Origin: Azoarcus indigens
Lineage (GTDB): Bacteria > Pseudomonadota > Gammaproteobacteria > Burkholderiales > Rhodocyclaceae
Direction: 5' to 3'
NCBI RefSeq assembly: GCF_004361735.1
Contig: NZ_SNVV01000005.1
Location: 1 to 64,000, forward strand
Length of the DNA stretch: 64,000 nt
Made by a program: the position numbers and the translations under genes. Position 1 is the first letter of the stretch. Each line of letters begins with the position of its first letter. The notes below the pieces were generated by a model. It did no database searches. It was given only the letters and a program-made list of their open reading frames with translations, and was not told where the DNA came from. Of this stretch, positions 52,725 through 60,397 are shown in pieces.

Positions 52725-53048
52725 TCAGGCCTGGGTGGCAGGCACGGTGATGATGATGCCGTCCAGCTCGGCGCTCATCGGCAGCTGGCAGCTCAGGCGG
52801 CTGGTGGGGCGGCGCTCGGCGGTCACGCCTTCCAGCAGCTCCTGCTCCATGTCGTCGGCCGGCGGCAGGCGGTCGAGGAAGGCCTCGTCTACGTACACAT
52901 GGCAGGTGGCACAGGAGCAGCAGCCGCCGCATTCGGCGTCGATGCCGCGGATGTTGGCGCGGATGGCGGCTTCCATGACGCTGAGGCCGGCGGGCGCATC
53001 CACCGCGCGGGTGCTGCCGTCCTTGAGGATGTAGTTGATCGTGGGCAT
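52725..53048 (-). CDS. [2Fe-2S] ferredoxin, adrenodoxin/putidaredoxin type
   Basis: A 107-residue electron carrier. The cluster ligands are Cys40, Cys46, Cys49 (C-x5-C-x2-C in ECGGCCSCATC) and Cys87 (RLSCQLPM), the vertebrate-type arrangement found in camphor and dicamba monooxygenase systems. Two extra cysteines (43, 44) are inside the loop. The acidic helix DEAFLDRLPPADDMEQELLE is the usual docking surface. Its ATG overlaps the ligase stop by one base (TGATG), so it is translated with it. It should carry electrons from the reductase to the Rieske oxygenase. Confidence 0.94.
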   Translation of the reverse strand: MPTINYILKDGSTRAVDAPAGLSVMEAAIRANIRGIDAECGGCCSCATCHVYVDEAFLDRLPPADDMEQELLEGVTAERRPTSRLSCQLPMSAELDGIIITVPATQA

Positions 53049-54487
53049 CAGAACATCTCGAAATACTCGCGGTGCTCCCATTCGGAGACCTCGAGGTTGA
53101 ATCGGGCGATCTCGGCGTGCTTGATGTGGCACAGGTAGTCCACGAAGCGCTGGCCGAGTTGTTCGCAGAGGTAGGCGTCGGCGCGCAGGCAGTCGAGCGC
53201 GTCGCCCAGGGTGCGGGGCAGCTGCTCCGCCGGGGTTTCGTAGGGCGCGTCCGCCGAGGGGCCGGGGTCCAGCCTGCGTTCCAGGCCGTCCAGCCCGGAG
53301 AAGAGCTGGGAGGCGAGGTAGAGATAGGGATTGGCGGTGGGTTCGCCGATCCGGTTCTCGATCCGGGTGCCGGCATCGCCGACGCCGCCCAGCACCCGCA
53401 GCATGGCGCCGCGGTTGTCCCGGCCCCACACCGCGCGGTCGGGCGCCAGGGAGAAGGGGCGGTAGCGGCGGTAGCCGTTGATGGTGGGGCTGGCGAGCGC
53501 GGCGGAGGCGCAGGCGTGCTTGAGCAGGCCGCCGAGGTAGTGGCGGCCGGCGTCGCTCAGGTCCTGGCCGGCGGCTTCCGGGATGAAGGCGTTGGCGCCG
53601 CTGCTCTTGTGGCGCAGGGACTGGTGCAGGTGCCAGCCGCTGGACATCACGTTGGGGATCTTGGGCCGGCACATGAAGGTGGCGTGGTAGCCGTGGCGGC
53701 GGCACACCTGCTTCACCGCGCTGCGCAGCAGCACCATGGCGTCCGCCGGGGCGAGGCCGACGGTGGGGCCGAAGGTGAGCTCGAACTGGCTGGGGCCGAA
53801 TTCGATCTCCAGGGAGCGCAGCGGCAGGCCCAGGCCCTGCAGGTTGGTGCGCAGCAGTTCCATCACCGCGTCCACATCGTCGTAGCGCTGTTCGGTGAGG
53901 TACTGGTGGCCGTGCGACAGCAGCGACACCGCCGGCGGCGTGCCGGGCTGGCCGGAGTCGGCCAGGTTCATGCGCTTGTCGTCAAGGCGGAAGACGTGGA
54001 ATTCCACCTCCAGCCCGGCGACGAACTCCAGCCCGTGGGCGTCCAGCCGCTGCACCGCGCGGCGCAGGATGTTGCGGGTGGACAGCGGCGAGGGCCGGCC
54101 GTCGCTCATGAACATGTCGCACAGCAGCCAGCCTGTGCGGTTGGCCCAGGGCAGCACCTTGAAGGTGGCCGGGTCGGCCACCATGGTGAAGTCGGCGCCG
54201 CCCTGCATGCCCTCGAAGTCGAAGCCGCCGCCGGTGGCGAACACCGGGAAGACGGTCTTGTGCGAGGTGTCCTTGGCGAGCAGCGTGGTGGTCATGTTCA
54301 CCCCGCTGCGCAGGGCCGACTTGGCCTCCGCCGCAACCAGGGTCTTGCCGCGCAGCACGCCGTGCTGGTCGGGGAAGGCGAAGCGCACGAGCTCCAGCCC
54401 GTCGGCGTCGATGCGGCGGATGACTTCATCCGCCGCGGCCGCCTGCTCCGCCGTCCACACGTCGAATCGATCGACAAAGCTGGCCAT
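53048..54487 (-). CDS. Glutamine-synthetase-like ligase (gamma-glutamylamide synthetase type)
   Basis: A 479-residue GS-fold ligase: ATP, glutamate and an amine give a gamma-glutamylamide. Visible elements are the beta-grasp N-terminal domain (VRFAFPDQHGVLRGKTL), the metal site EVEFHVFRLDD (glutamates near residue 160), SLEIEFGPSQFELTFGP, MSSGWHLHQSL (ATP/metal His), the glutamate-binding NGYRRYRPFSLAPDRAVWG, and RIENRIGEPTANPYLYLA. The final Tyr/Arg adenylylation region of housekeeping GlnA is absent, so it is a specialised ligase like TdnQ/AtdA1 or PuuA. Position between oxygenase and ferredoxin genes indicates that it activates the oxygenase's amine substrate. Substrate unknown. Confidence 0.88.
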   Translation of the reverse strand: MASFVDRFDVWTAEQAAAADEVIRRIDADGLELVRFAFPDQHGVLRGKTLVAAEAKSALRSGVNMTTTLLAKDTSHKTVFPVFATGGGFDFEGMQGGADFTMVADPATFKVLPWANRTGWLLCDMFMSDGRPSPLSTRNILRRAVQRLDAHGLEFVAGLEVEFHVFRLDDKRMNLADSGQPGTPPAVSLLSHGHQYLTEQRYDDVDAVMELLRTNLQGLGLPLRSLEIEFGPSQFELTFGPTVGLAPADAMVLLRSAVKQVCRRHGYHATFMCRPKIPNVMSSGWHLHQSLRHKSSGANAFIPEAAGQDLSDAGRHYLGGLLKHACASAALASPTINGYRRYRPFSLAPDRAVWGRDNRGAMLRVLGGVGDAGTRIENRIGEPTANPYLYLASQLFSGLDGLERRLDPGPSADAPYETPAEQLPRTLGDALDCLRADAYLCEQLGQRFVDYLCHIKHAEIARFNLEVSEWEHREYFEMF

Positions 54488-54496
54488 GCCGGCTCC

Positions 54497-55822
54497 TTAC
54501 TTCGCCAGCCGCGCAGCGGCCCAGGTGGATTCCCGGCGGCGCTTGAGGTCGGCCTCGCGCCAGTAGGTTTCCGGCTCGCTGCCGCTGGTGTTGACGCCGT
54601 CGATGGAGGGCGGGCCGCTGAAGGTGGCGGCCTGCGCCTGGTCGATCAGCATGGGCACGCTGTCGCCGGCCTGGGTGCGCTCGATGGCATCCACCAGGAT
54701 GCGGCGGTAGGCGATGATGCCCTTGTCGGTGGTGCCCAGGTGCTCGCGGGTGCGGTCCTGGATGGTGCCCTGGGATTCGATCGCCCACTGGTCGTGCACA
54801 TTGATGTCCATGCCCATGCCGGTGTAGGTCTGGGTGTTCTGCTCGGCGACGCTGTAGCCGTAGTTGTTGCGCTTGTTCTGGCGCGAGGTGTAGTCCGGCA
54901 ATTCGTACAGCTTCAGGCGCTGCTCGCGCATCTGTTCCTTGTTCACCGGGCCGGTGAAGCTGGTGAAGATGGCGTACCAGTAGCAATTGTGGTCATCGAC
55001 CGGTACATGCCACTGGGAGATGGTCATCTCCGAGCTCATCGGGATCACGAAAGCCTGCGGGAAGACGACGTTGGTCACCCGCACGTGGGTGGTGTTCTCG
55101 TTCAGCTCGCGCAGCGTGGTCAGGCGCAGGCCGTAGTCGGTGCTGTCCACCTTGATCTCGGGGCGGTCGTACTCGCGCAGCACTTTGGTGATCGGGATCT
55201 GGGAGTCGGCGGAGGCGCCGCGGAACTGCTTGCCGTAGCTCTCGTCGGTGCTTTCGTCTTCGAAGAAGCGGTGCAGGTAGGAGGCGTGGGCGGGGTCGAT
55301 GCCGACTTCCAGCGCCTGCAGCCAGTTGCACTCGAACAGGCCCTTGAAGGCGAACACATGGCTGTCCGGGGCGACGAAACAGTCGAACTCCGGGAAGGCC
55401 GGCGGCTCGCCCTCGCCCAGGTAGGCGAAGATGATCCCGCTCTTCTCCACCACCGGGTAGGCGGACTGCTTGATGCGGGTGCACAGCTTGCTGCCCACCG
55501 GCTCGGCCGGCGTTTCCAGACAGGTGCCCTTGGTATCGAACAGCCAGCCGTGGAAGGGGCAGCGCAGGCCGCCACCCTCGAGGCGGCCGTAGGCCAGGTC
55601 GGCGCCGCGGTGCGGACAGTCGCGGTCCAGCATGCCCAGCTCACCCTTCTCATCGCGGAACAGGACGAAGTCCTGGCCCATCAGGCGCACCGCGCGCACC
55701 GGGCGCTCGCCCGCCAGCTCATCGGTGAGCGCTACCGGCTGCCAGTAGCGGCGCAGCAGTTTGCCGGCGGGCGCTTCAGGCCCGACGCGGGTGATCAAAT
55801 CATTCTGTTCGGCACTGATCAT
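54497..55822 (-). CDS. Rieske non-heme iron oxygenase, phthalate-dioxygenase type
   Basis: A 441-residue oxygenase alpha subunit that hydroxylates or dealkylates with O2 and two electrons. The Rieske cluster ligands are Cys69-x-His71 and Cys88-xx-His91 (CPHRGADLAYGR, then CPFHGW). The mononuclear iron ligands are His179 and His184 (GIDPAHASYLH), with Asp176 as bridge to the next subunit. The opening VGPEAPAGKLLRRYWQPVAL is the hallmark of the phthalate 4,5-dioxygenase/phenoxybenzoate-dioxygenase subgroup, which forms alpha3 or alpha6 without a beta subunit, and none is encoded here. It is the first gene of the leftward operon, with GGAG before the ATG. Confidence 0.93.
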   Translation of the reverse strand: MISAEQNDLITRVGPEAPAGKLLRRYWQPVALTDELAGERPVRAVRLMGQDFVLFRDEKGELGMLDRDCPHRGADLAYGRLEGGGLRCPFHGWLFDTKGTCLETPAEPVGSKLCTRIKQSAYPVVEKSGIIFAYLGEGEPPAFPEFDCFVAPDSHVFAFKGLFECNWLQALEVGIDPAHASYLHRFFEDESTDESYGKQFRGASADSQIPITKVLREYDRPEIKVDSTDYGLRLTTLRELNENTTHVRVTNVVFPQAFVIPMSSEMTISQWHVPVDDHNCYWYAIFTSFTGPVNKEQMREQRLKLYELPDYTSRQNKRNNYGYSVAEQNTQTYTGMGMDINVHDQWAIESQGTIQDRTREHLGTTDKGIIAYRRILVDAIERTQAGDSVPMLIDQAQAATFSGPPSIDGVNTSGSEPETYWREADLKRRRESTWAAARLAK

Positions 55823-55847
55823 GGTGTTCTCCAGCGTTGGTCATGTA

Positions 55848-55867
55848 CTGCATGCAATTGCATGCAA
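55848..55867. promoter_or_regulatory. Operator O1: tandem TTGCATGCAA sites at the oxygenase promoter
   Basis: CTGCATGCAA (55848-55857) directly abuts TTGCATGCAA (55858-55867). Together they contain the perfect 18-bp palindrome TGCATGCAATTGCATGCA at 55849-55866. The site abuts the -10 element and covers the expected transcription start of the leftward operon, the place for a repressor. Confidence 0.75.
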
Positions 55868-55894
55868 TGATAGACAGCACTTGATCCAGGTCAA
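55867..55894 (-). promoter_or_regulatory. Sigma-70 promoter of the oxygenase operon with an FNR-like box over the -35
   Basis: On the minus strand TTGACC (55894-55889) and TATCAT (55872-55867) are spaced by 16 bp, about 45 bp upstream of the oxygenase start codon. The -35 is part of TTGACCTGGATCAA (55894-55881), which differs in one base from the FNR/ANR/DNR consensus TTGAT-N4-ATCAA. Oxygen-dependent control of an oxygen-using pathway is possible. Confidence 0.65.
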
Positions 55895-56042
55895 CAAAAA
55901 TTGCATTTTCGTGACTGTCGGCTATCAGGTATACACATGACCGGATATCCTGCGGCACAGTCGGGAATGGGCTTGCCTCTGGCGTAAATGCTCGGTTTTC
56001 CCGGGATTTTGCTGAGGCGCTTCCTTCCAGTGCAGCGTTTGC

Positions 56043-56104
56043 TTGCATGTTGTTGCATGCAAAATCCAAGCCAGTGATTCTCCGTGCTGTATGCTTGCAT
56101 GCAA
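56043..56104. promoter_or_regulatory. Operators O2-O3: further TTGCATGCAA palindromes
   Basis: Perfect copies of TTGCATGCAA are at 56053-56062 and 56095-56104. A degenerate copy (TTGCATGTTG) is at 56043-56052, directly abutting the first as in O1. Another one-mismatch copy, TTGTATGCAA, is at 56164-56173. Perfect copies O2 and O3 have centres 42 bp apart, four helical turns. They are likely auxiliary or regulator-side operators of the GntR protein at 56461. Confidence 0.7.
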
Positions 56105-56460
56105 AGACGATGCGCAAGGCTTGCAGCTGGCTGAAAACGCGGGCCTTGTGGCGACTTGAGCGCTTGTATGCAATGGCCTGCAGCGCGGCTCGGGCAGGCG
56201 CTGGTGGCTGCACCGCCGTGGGGCATGCCGGCACCCGGCCGGTGCGGTGAAATGCGGGCGGGGCGGCCGGCGAGCGGCAGGGCGAGGGCCGGGTAGAATC
56301 CGCCGCTGGCTGCTGCCGTGGCCAGCGTACGCGAGGCGCGGGCGCGGCCTTCCGGTCCGCGTCGGGCGGTAGTGCCCGGATCGTGCTTCGTGGAGCCGAT
56401 CCGGCGGGCCGCGGCCCGCCGGGCATGTCCGGTAACCATGAATCCCAGGGAAGAAATCCC

Positions 56461-57210
56461 ATGATGCAGTCTCAGCAGTCCCGCGTTCTGGTGCAGTTGC
56501 GCGATCTCATCCTCAAGGGTGCGTTTTCGCCCGGAGAACGCTTGGCGGAGATCCCTCTGGCCGAGCGGCTGGAATCCTCGCGCACGCCGGTGCGCCTCGC
56601 GCTGGCCACGCTGGAGCACGAAGGCTTGATCGAGCCGCTGGCCGGCGGCGGCTACCAGATGCGCCGCTTCACCGCCCAGGAGGTGGCCGACGCCATCGAG
56701 GTGCGCGGCATGCTGGAGGGCATGGCGGCGCGCCTGCTGGCCGAGCGCGGCGCTTCCCGCCAGCTGATGCGCGAGTTCGAGGAATGCCTGGAACAGGGCG
56801 ACGAGGCGGTGAACAAGCCCACCATGGATTTGGACGACTACGCCATCTACCAGGAGATGAACAACCGTTTCCACGAGCTGCTGGTGCAGGGCTGCGGCAA
56901 TTCCGCGCTGATCCGTACCATGGACACGCTGAACGGCTTGCCCTTCGCTGCCGCCAGCGCCACCCTGCCGATGCAGTCGGCCTACAACGAGGAGGGCCAC
57001 CAGTGGATGCGCTACGCCCATCGCCAGCACCACGGCATCATCGATGGCATCAGGCGCAACCAGGGCGCGCGGGTCCAGGCGCTGGCGCAGGAACATGTGC
57101 AGATCGCGCGCATGAACGTGGATGAGGCGCTCGAGCGGCCGGAGCGGGTGGCGGACGTGCTGCCGGGCATCCGCCTGATGGCCGAGGTCGGCCGCCTGCC
57201 GCGGCCGTGA
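56461..57210 (+). CDS. GntR-family (FCD) regulator of the oxygenase operon
   Basis: A 249-residue regulator. The winged helix-turn-helix is residues about 10-72 (VLVQLRDLILKGAFSPGERL, SSRTPVRLALATLEHEGLIE). An FCD all-helical ligand domain follows, with metal-binding-type histidines (NNRFHELLVQG, RQHHGIIDGI, AQEHVQIARM). It is divergent from the Rieske-ligase operon and separated from it only by the palindrome-rich region, so it almost certainly binds the TTGCATGCAA sites. Most such proteins are repressors released by a pathway metabolite. The ATG at 56461 follows GGGAAGAA. Confidence 0.9.
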   Translation: MMQSQQSRVLVQLRDLILKGAFSPGERLAEIPLAERLESSRTPVRLALATLEHEGLIEPLAGGGYQMRRFTAQEVADAIEVRGMLEGMAARLLAERGASRQLMREFEECLEQGDEAVNKPTMDLDDYAIYQEMNNRFHELLVQGCGNSALIRTMDTLNGLPFAAASATLPMQSAYNEEGHQWMRYAHRQHHGIIDGIRRNQGARVQALAQEHVQIARMNVDEALERPERVADVLPGIRLMAEVGRLPRP

Positions 57211-57221
57211 AGGAGGCGCGC

Positions 57222-57800
57222 ATGACGATCACGCGTTGCAGCTGGGCCGGCAGCGACCCGCTCTACATCGACTACCACGACAAGGAATGGGGCGTACCTG
57301 AGCGCGACCCCGCCAAGCTCTTCGAGCTGCTGCTGCTGGAAGGCGCCCAGGCGGGCCTGTCCTGGATCACCGTGCTGCGCAAGCGCGAGCACTACCACAA
57401 GGTGTACGACGGCTTCGACATCCAGCGCATCGCCCGCTGGGACGACGCCAAGCGCCAGGCGCTGCTGGCCGATCCCGGCATCATCCGCAACCGCGCCAAG
57501 GTCGAGGCGGCCACGCTGAACGCCCAGGCGTGGCTGAAGATGCAGGAGGCCGGCGTGGATCCGGCGCAGTGGCTGTGGAGCTTTGTCGACGGCAAGCCGC
57601 TGCAGCGCGAGGTGGGCGGCACGGCCGGCCTGCCGGCATCCACGCCGGTATCCGATGCCATGAGCAAGGCGCTGAAGGCGCGCGGCTTCAAGTTCATCGG
57701 CAGCACTATCTGCTATGCCTTCATGCAGGCCAGTGGCATGGTCAACGATCATTTCGAGTCATGTTTCCGCTGCCGCGAAGTCGCCATGCTGGGTAGGTGA
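57222..57800 (+). CDS. tag: DNA-3-methyladenine glycosylase I
   Basis: Removes 3-methyladenine from alkylated DNA as the first step of base excision repair. The 192-residue length equals that of E. coli Tag. The zinc ligands are visible: Cys near the start (TRCSW), His in DYHDKEWG, and the C-terminal His and Cys in NDHFESCFRC. The catalytic/base-binding segment FELLLLEGAQAGLSWITVLRKRE is the family signature. The ATG at 57222 is behind GGAGG, 11 bp after the GntR gene stop, so the two may be co-transcribed although functionally unrelated. Confidence 0.95.
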   Translation: MTITRCSWAGSDPLYIDYHDKEWGVPERDPAKLFELLLLEGAQAGLSWITVLRKREHYHKVYDGFDIQRIARWDDAKRQALLADPGIIRNRAKVEAATLNAQAWLKMQEAGVDPAQWLWSFVDGKPLQREVGGTAGLPASTPVSDAMSKALKARGFKFIGSTICYAFMQASGMVNDHFESCFRCREVAMLGR

Positions 57801-57971
57801 GGGGGGCGACGCCCGGTGTGCGCCGCCTGCAAGGGCGGGCCCGCTTGCAGCGCGCGATGACGCGCGCCGGGGACGGTGTTAGCATCAGGCCCCAGTAGTG
57901 CGCGCTGTGCCGTTCAGGCCGGCCGCCGGGCCGTCCGGCCCATTCGAGCAACCTAGCGGACGAGGAGATGC

Positions 57972-58886
57972 GTGGAGCAATCGGGTAGGACCGTCGTGTT
58001 CGCCGACCTGACCGGCAGTACCGGTCTGTTCGAGTCGGCTGGCAACGTCGCTGCCACCCACGTGGTCACCCGCTGTACGCAGGCCGTGGGTTCTCACCTG
58101 GCGCGTTCAGGCGGGCGCGTGGTCAAGTATCTCGGCGACGGCGTGCTGGTCCTTTTCGACGACACGGTTGCGGCGGTGGACGCCTGTGCCCGGGTGCAGG
58201 ACGTGCTGCGCGACCTCAATTTCGGCGAACTCCGCTCCGCGCCGCTGGGCTTCAAGGTCGGCATCGAATATGGCTCCATCGTCGAGCACGACGGCGACAG
58301 CTACGGCGACGCGGTGAACGTGGCCGCCCGCTTGTCCGACCGGGCCGAGGCCAACGAGATCCTGATCGGCGAATCCGCCTTCAATCGCCTGCCCGAGTTC
58401 CGCCGCATCGCCTGCCACAGCCTGGACCGCATCAAGGTCAAGGGCAAGGCGGCGCCCATCCGCGTCTGGCGCATCGATTGGGCGCGCACCGCCGAGAGCA
58501 CGCTCACCATCCCGATCGAGTTGCTGGAAGCCCAGAGCCAGCTGCGTTCCATGCAGCGGCTGGACCTGGACCGCCTCGACCAGCACCTGGAACTCGCCCC
58601 GCCGGATGGCCCGCTGGTGCTGGGGCGTGGCGAGGGCGCCGGCTTCATCGTCAACGATCCACGGGTGTCGCGCCGCCACGCCCGCATCGAGTGGAGCGGC
58701 GGCCAGTGCGTGCTGACCGACTTCAGCAGCAACGGCACCTGGGTGCGCTTCCCGGCCTCGCCCACCGCGGTCATGCTCAAGCGTGACAGCTGCGTGCTGC
58801 ATGGCCAGGGCGAAATCGGCCTGGGCGCGACGCCGGACGACTTCACCGCCCCCACGCTGACTTTCCAGGTCATCAACGACGTTTGA
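57972..58886 (+). CDS. Class III nucleotide cyclase fused to an FHA domain
   Basis: A 304-residue signalling protein. Residues 1-175 are a class III adenylate/guanylate cyclase catalytic domain: metal-binding Asp12 (VVFADLTGSTGLF) and Asp56 (VVKYLGDGVLVLF), and the transition-state Asn/Arg in GDAVNVAARLSDR. Residues about 205-300 are an FHA phosphothreonine-binding domain (LVLGRGEGAGFIVNDPRVSR, RHARIEWSGG, DFSSNGTWVRF). There are no membrane segments, so it is a cytoplasmic cyclase whose localisation or activity may follow Ser/Thr kinase signalling. It starts with GTG behind GAGGAG. cAMP rather than cGMP is likely but not certain. Confidence 0.9.
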   Translation: MEQSGRTVVFADLTGSTGLFESAGNVAATHVVTRCTQAVGSHLARSGGRVVKYLGDGVLVLFDDTVAAVDACARVQDVLRDLNFGELRSAPLGFKVGIEYGSIVEHDGDSYGDAVNVAARLSDRAEANEILIGESAFNRLPEFRRIACHSLDRIKVKGKAAPIRVWRIDWARTAESTLTIPIELLEAQSQLRSMQRLDLDRLDQHLELAPPDGPLVLGRGEGAGFIVNDPRVSRRHARIEWSGGQCVLTDFSSNGTWVRFPASPTAVMLKRDSCVLHGQGEIGLGATPDDFTAPTLTFQVINDV

Positions 58887-58978
58887 TCCCGCTTCATGCC
58901 ACCGCCGCGGGGAAAGCCACCGCGGCTGGGCATCGTTTCCCGTGGTCCCCCGTGCCACGCCAGACAAGGAGAACCCGC

Positions 58979-60019
58979 ATGAGCCGAGCCTGCCGCTTCC
59001 TGCCCCAGGCTATCGCCTCCACCCTCGCCCTGCTCGCCGGCCAGGCGCTCGCCGCCGGCCCGGCGCCCGGCCACTACGCCGCGGTGCTGCCCTGCGCCGA
59101 CTGCCCCGGCATCGAGGTACAGCTGGATATCGCCGCCGACGGCAGCTACGCGCTGCGCGAGCGCTACCGCGACCGCGAGGAGGCCGGTCGCGATCACATC
59201 GGCCGCTGGATCATGGCCTCGGACGAACGCACGCTGGTGCTGCGCGGCGGCCACGAGCAGCCGCTCTACTTCGCAGTGGAGGACGATCGCACCCTGGTGC
59301 AACTGGACCGCGAGGCTCAGCCCATCGTCTCCAGCCTGGACTATCACCTGCGCCGCGACGACGCCCTGCCGCCGCTGGTGCCGCGGTTGACGCTCACCGG
59401 CCTGTTCCACCGCGGCAAGGGGCCGGCCACTTTCCAGGAATGCGGCATCGGCCAGCCGCTGCCGGTGGCCGGCGCCGAAGGCTATGCGGCACTGGAGCAG
59501 GCTTACGCCAGGGCCAAAGGCCCTGAGGACGTGGCGCTGATGACCCAACTGCGTGGCCGCATCGAGCCGCGCCCGGCGGCCAACGGCGGCGCGGCGGTGC
59601 CCACGCTGGTGGTCGAGGCCTTCGACAGCTTCCGCCCCGGCGTCAGCTGCCTGCCGCCGCTGGCGAACGCGCCGCTGGCCGGCACCCACTGGAAGCTGAC
59701 CCGCCTGGGCGATACGCCGGTGCAGGAAGGGCTGACACAGGAGCCGCACGTGGTCTTCGACCCCACCGGCCGCGTCATCGGCGCCACCGGCTGCAACCGC
59801 CTGGTGGCGCGTTACATCACCGAGGGGCGTTCACTGCGCATCGAGTCCGGCTTCACCACCCGCATGGCCTGCGCCCAGGGCATGGAAGTGGAGAAGAGCA
59901 TGATGGCTGCGCTGGCTGCCGCCCGCAGCTGGCGTGTCGCCGGCGGCATGCTGGACCTCTACGACGAGGGCGACCGCTTGGCGGGCCGCTTCATGGCGGT
60001 GGCGGAAGAGAGAAACTGA
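58979..60019 (+). CDS. NlpE-N / META domain envelope protein
   Basis: A 346-residue exported protein. The signal peptide covers about residues 1-26 (cleavage at ALAAGP). An NlpE N-terminal-like domain follows, with the CxxC motif (YAAVLPCADCPGIEVQLDI) at residues about 33-52 and its strand pattern to about 120. The C-terminal 110 residues are a META (HslJ-like) domain: ANAPLAGTHWKLTRLGDTPV, then GATGCNRLVARY and TTRMACAQGMEVEKSMMAAL. No lipobox, so it is probably periplasmic rather than lipid-anchored. Related proteins sense envelope or copper stress. RBS AAGGAG. It ends 50 bp before a terminator. Confidence 0.85.
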   Translation: MSRACRFLPQAIASTLALLAGQALAAGPAPGHYAAVLPCADCPGIEVQLDIAADGSYALRERYRDREEAGRDHIGRWIMASDERTLVLRGGHEQPLYFAVEDDRTLVQLDREAQPIVSSLDYHLRRDDALPPLVPRLTLTGLFHRGKGPATFQECGIGQPLPVAGAEGYAALEQAYARAKGPEDVALMTQLRGRIEPRPAANGGAAVPTLVVEAFDSFRPGVSCLPPLANAPLAGTHWKLTRLGDTPVQEGLTQEPHVVFDPTGRVIGATGCNRLVARYITEGRSLRIESGFTTRMACAQGMEVEKSMMAALAAARSWRVAGGMLDLYDEGDRLAGRFMAVAEERN

Positions 60020-60068
60020 GCTTCGCAGGCGGGCGGGAACGCCCACCGCCGGCGAGTGCCAGGAAAGC

Positions 60069-60100
60069 AAAAGGCCCGCGGGATACGCGGGCCTTTTTTC
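60069..60100. terminator. Bidirectional Rho-independent terminator
   Basis: AAAAGGCCCGCG pairs with CGCGGGCCTTTT around a GATA-type loop, followed by a T-run on the plus strand and preceded by an A-run (hence U-run for the minus strand). It lies between the ends of the envelope-protein gene (60019) and the convergent small gene (60153), serving both. Confidence 0.9.
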
Positions 60101-60152
60101 TACGCCTTGTGGGCGAAGCCGGCGGACGAAGCCGCCTTGAAACGGTTGCTGC

Positions 60153-60338
60153 TCAGCGAGCTGCCAGCTTTTGCTGAGCCAGCGCGGTGTTGGTGTCCTT
60201 GTGCAGCGCGTTGCGAACCGCGCGCTTGAGTGCATTCCAGCCGGCGCTGATCATGTCGCCGGTCGCTTCGGCACGCAGGCCGCGGGCTTCCATGATGAGG
60301 GCGGTGAGGTCGTTGGCGTTGAAGTCGTCTTTGCGCAT
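60153..60338 (-). CDS. Small conserved-type hypothetical protein (61 residues)
   Basis: A small, Ala/Leu/Arg-rich, probably helical protein. It has a clear AAGGAG ribosome binding site 9 bp before its ATG, its own promoter side facing a LysR gene, and a terminator after it. These signals make it a real gene despite the length. Sequence features are a polar start (MRKDDFNANDLTALI) and an amphipathic helix around EARGLRAEATGDMI and NALKRAVRNAL. There is no signal peptide or membrane segment. The family is not recognised. The divergent LysR regulator at 60454 probably controls it. Confidence 0.75.
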   Translation of the reverse strand: MRKDDFNANDLTALIMEARGLRAEATGDMISAGWNALKRAVRNALHKDTNTALAQQKLAAR

Positions 60339-60397
60339 TTTTGATGCTCCTTGAATCGGCTGGCCCGTCGTGGGGGTACGGTGCTAATGTAGGAGTA

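Larger units (their letters stand above)
55823..56460. other. 638-bp divergent control region of the oxygenase operon
   Basis: Non-coding, and clearly AT-richer between 55820 and 56110 than the surrounding genes. It contains the leftward operon promoter (55867-55894), at least three perfect TTGCATGCAA palindromes and further variants, and the ribosome binding site GGGAAGAA before the GntR gene at 56461. From 56170 to 56440 it is GC-rich with no clear signal. The long leader on the GntR side is unexplained. Confidence 0.7.

Noticed and set aside
53072-55870. 932-codon rightward frame opposite the ligase and Rieske genes
   Set aside because: Antisense artefact. The opposite strand has complete, motif-verified enzymes.
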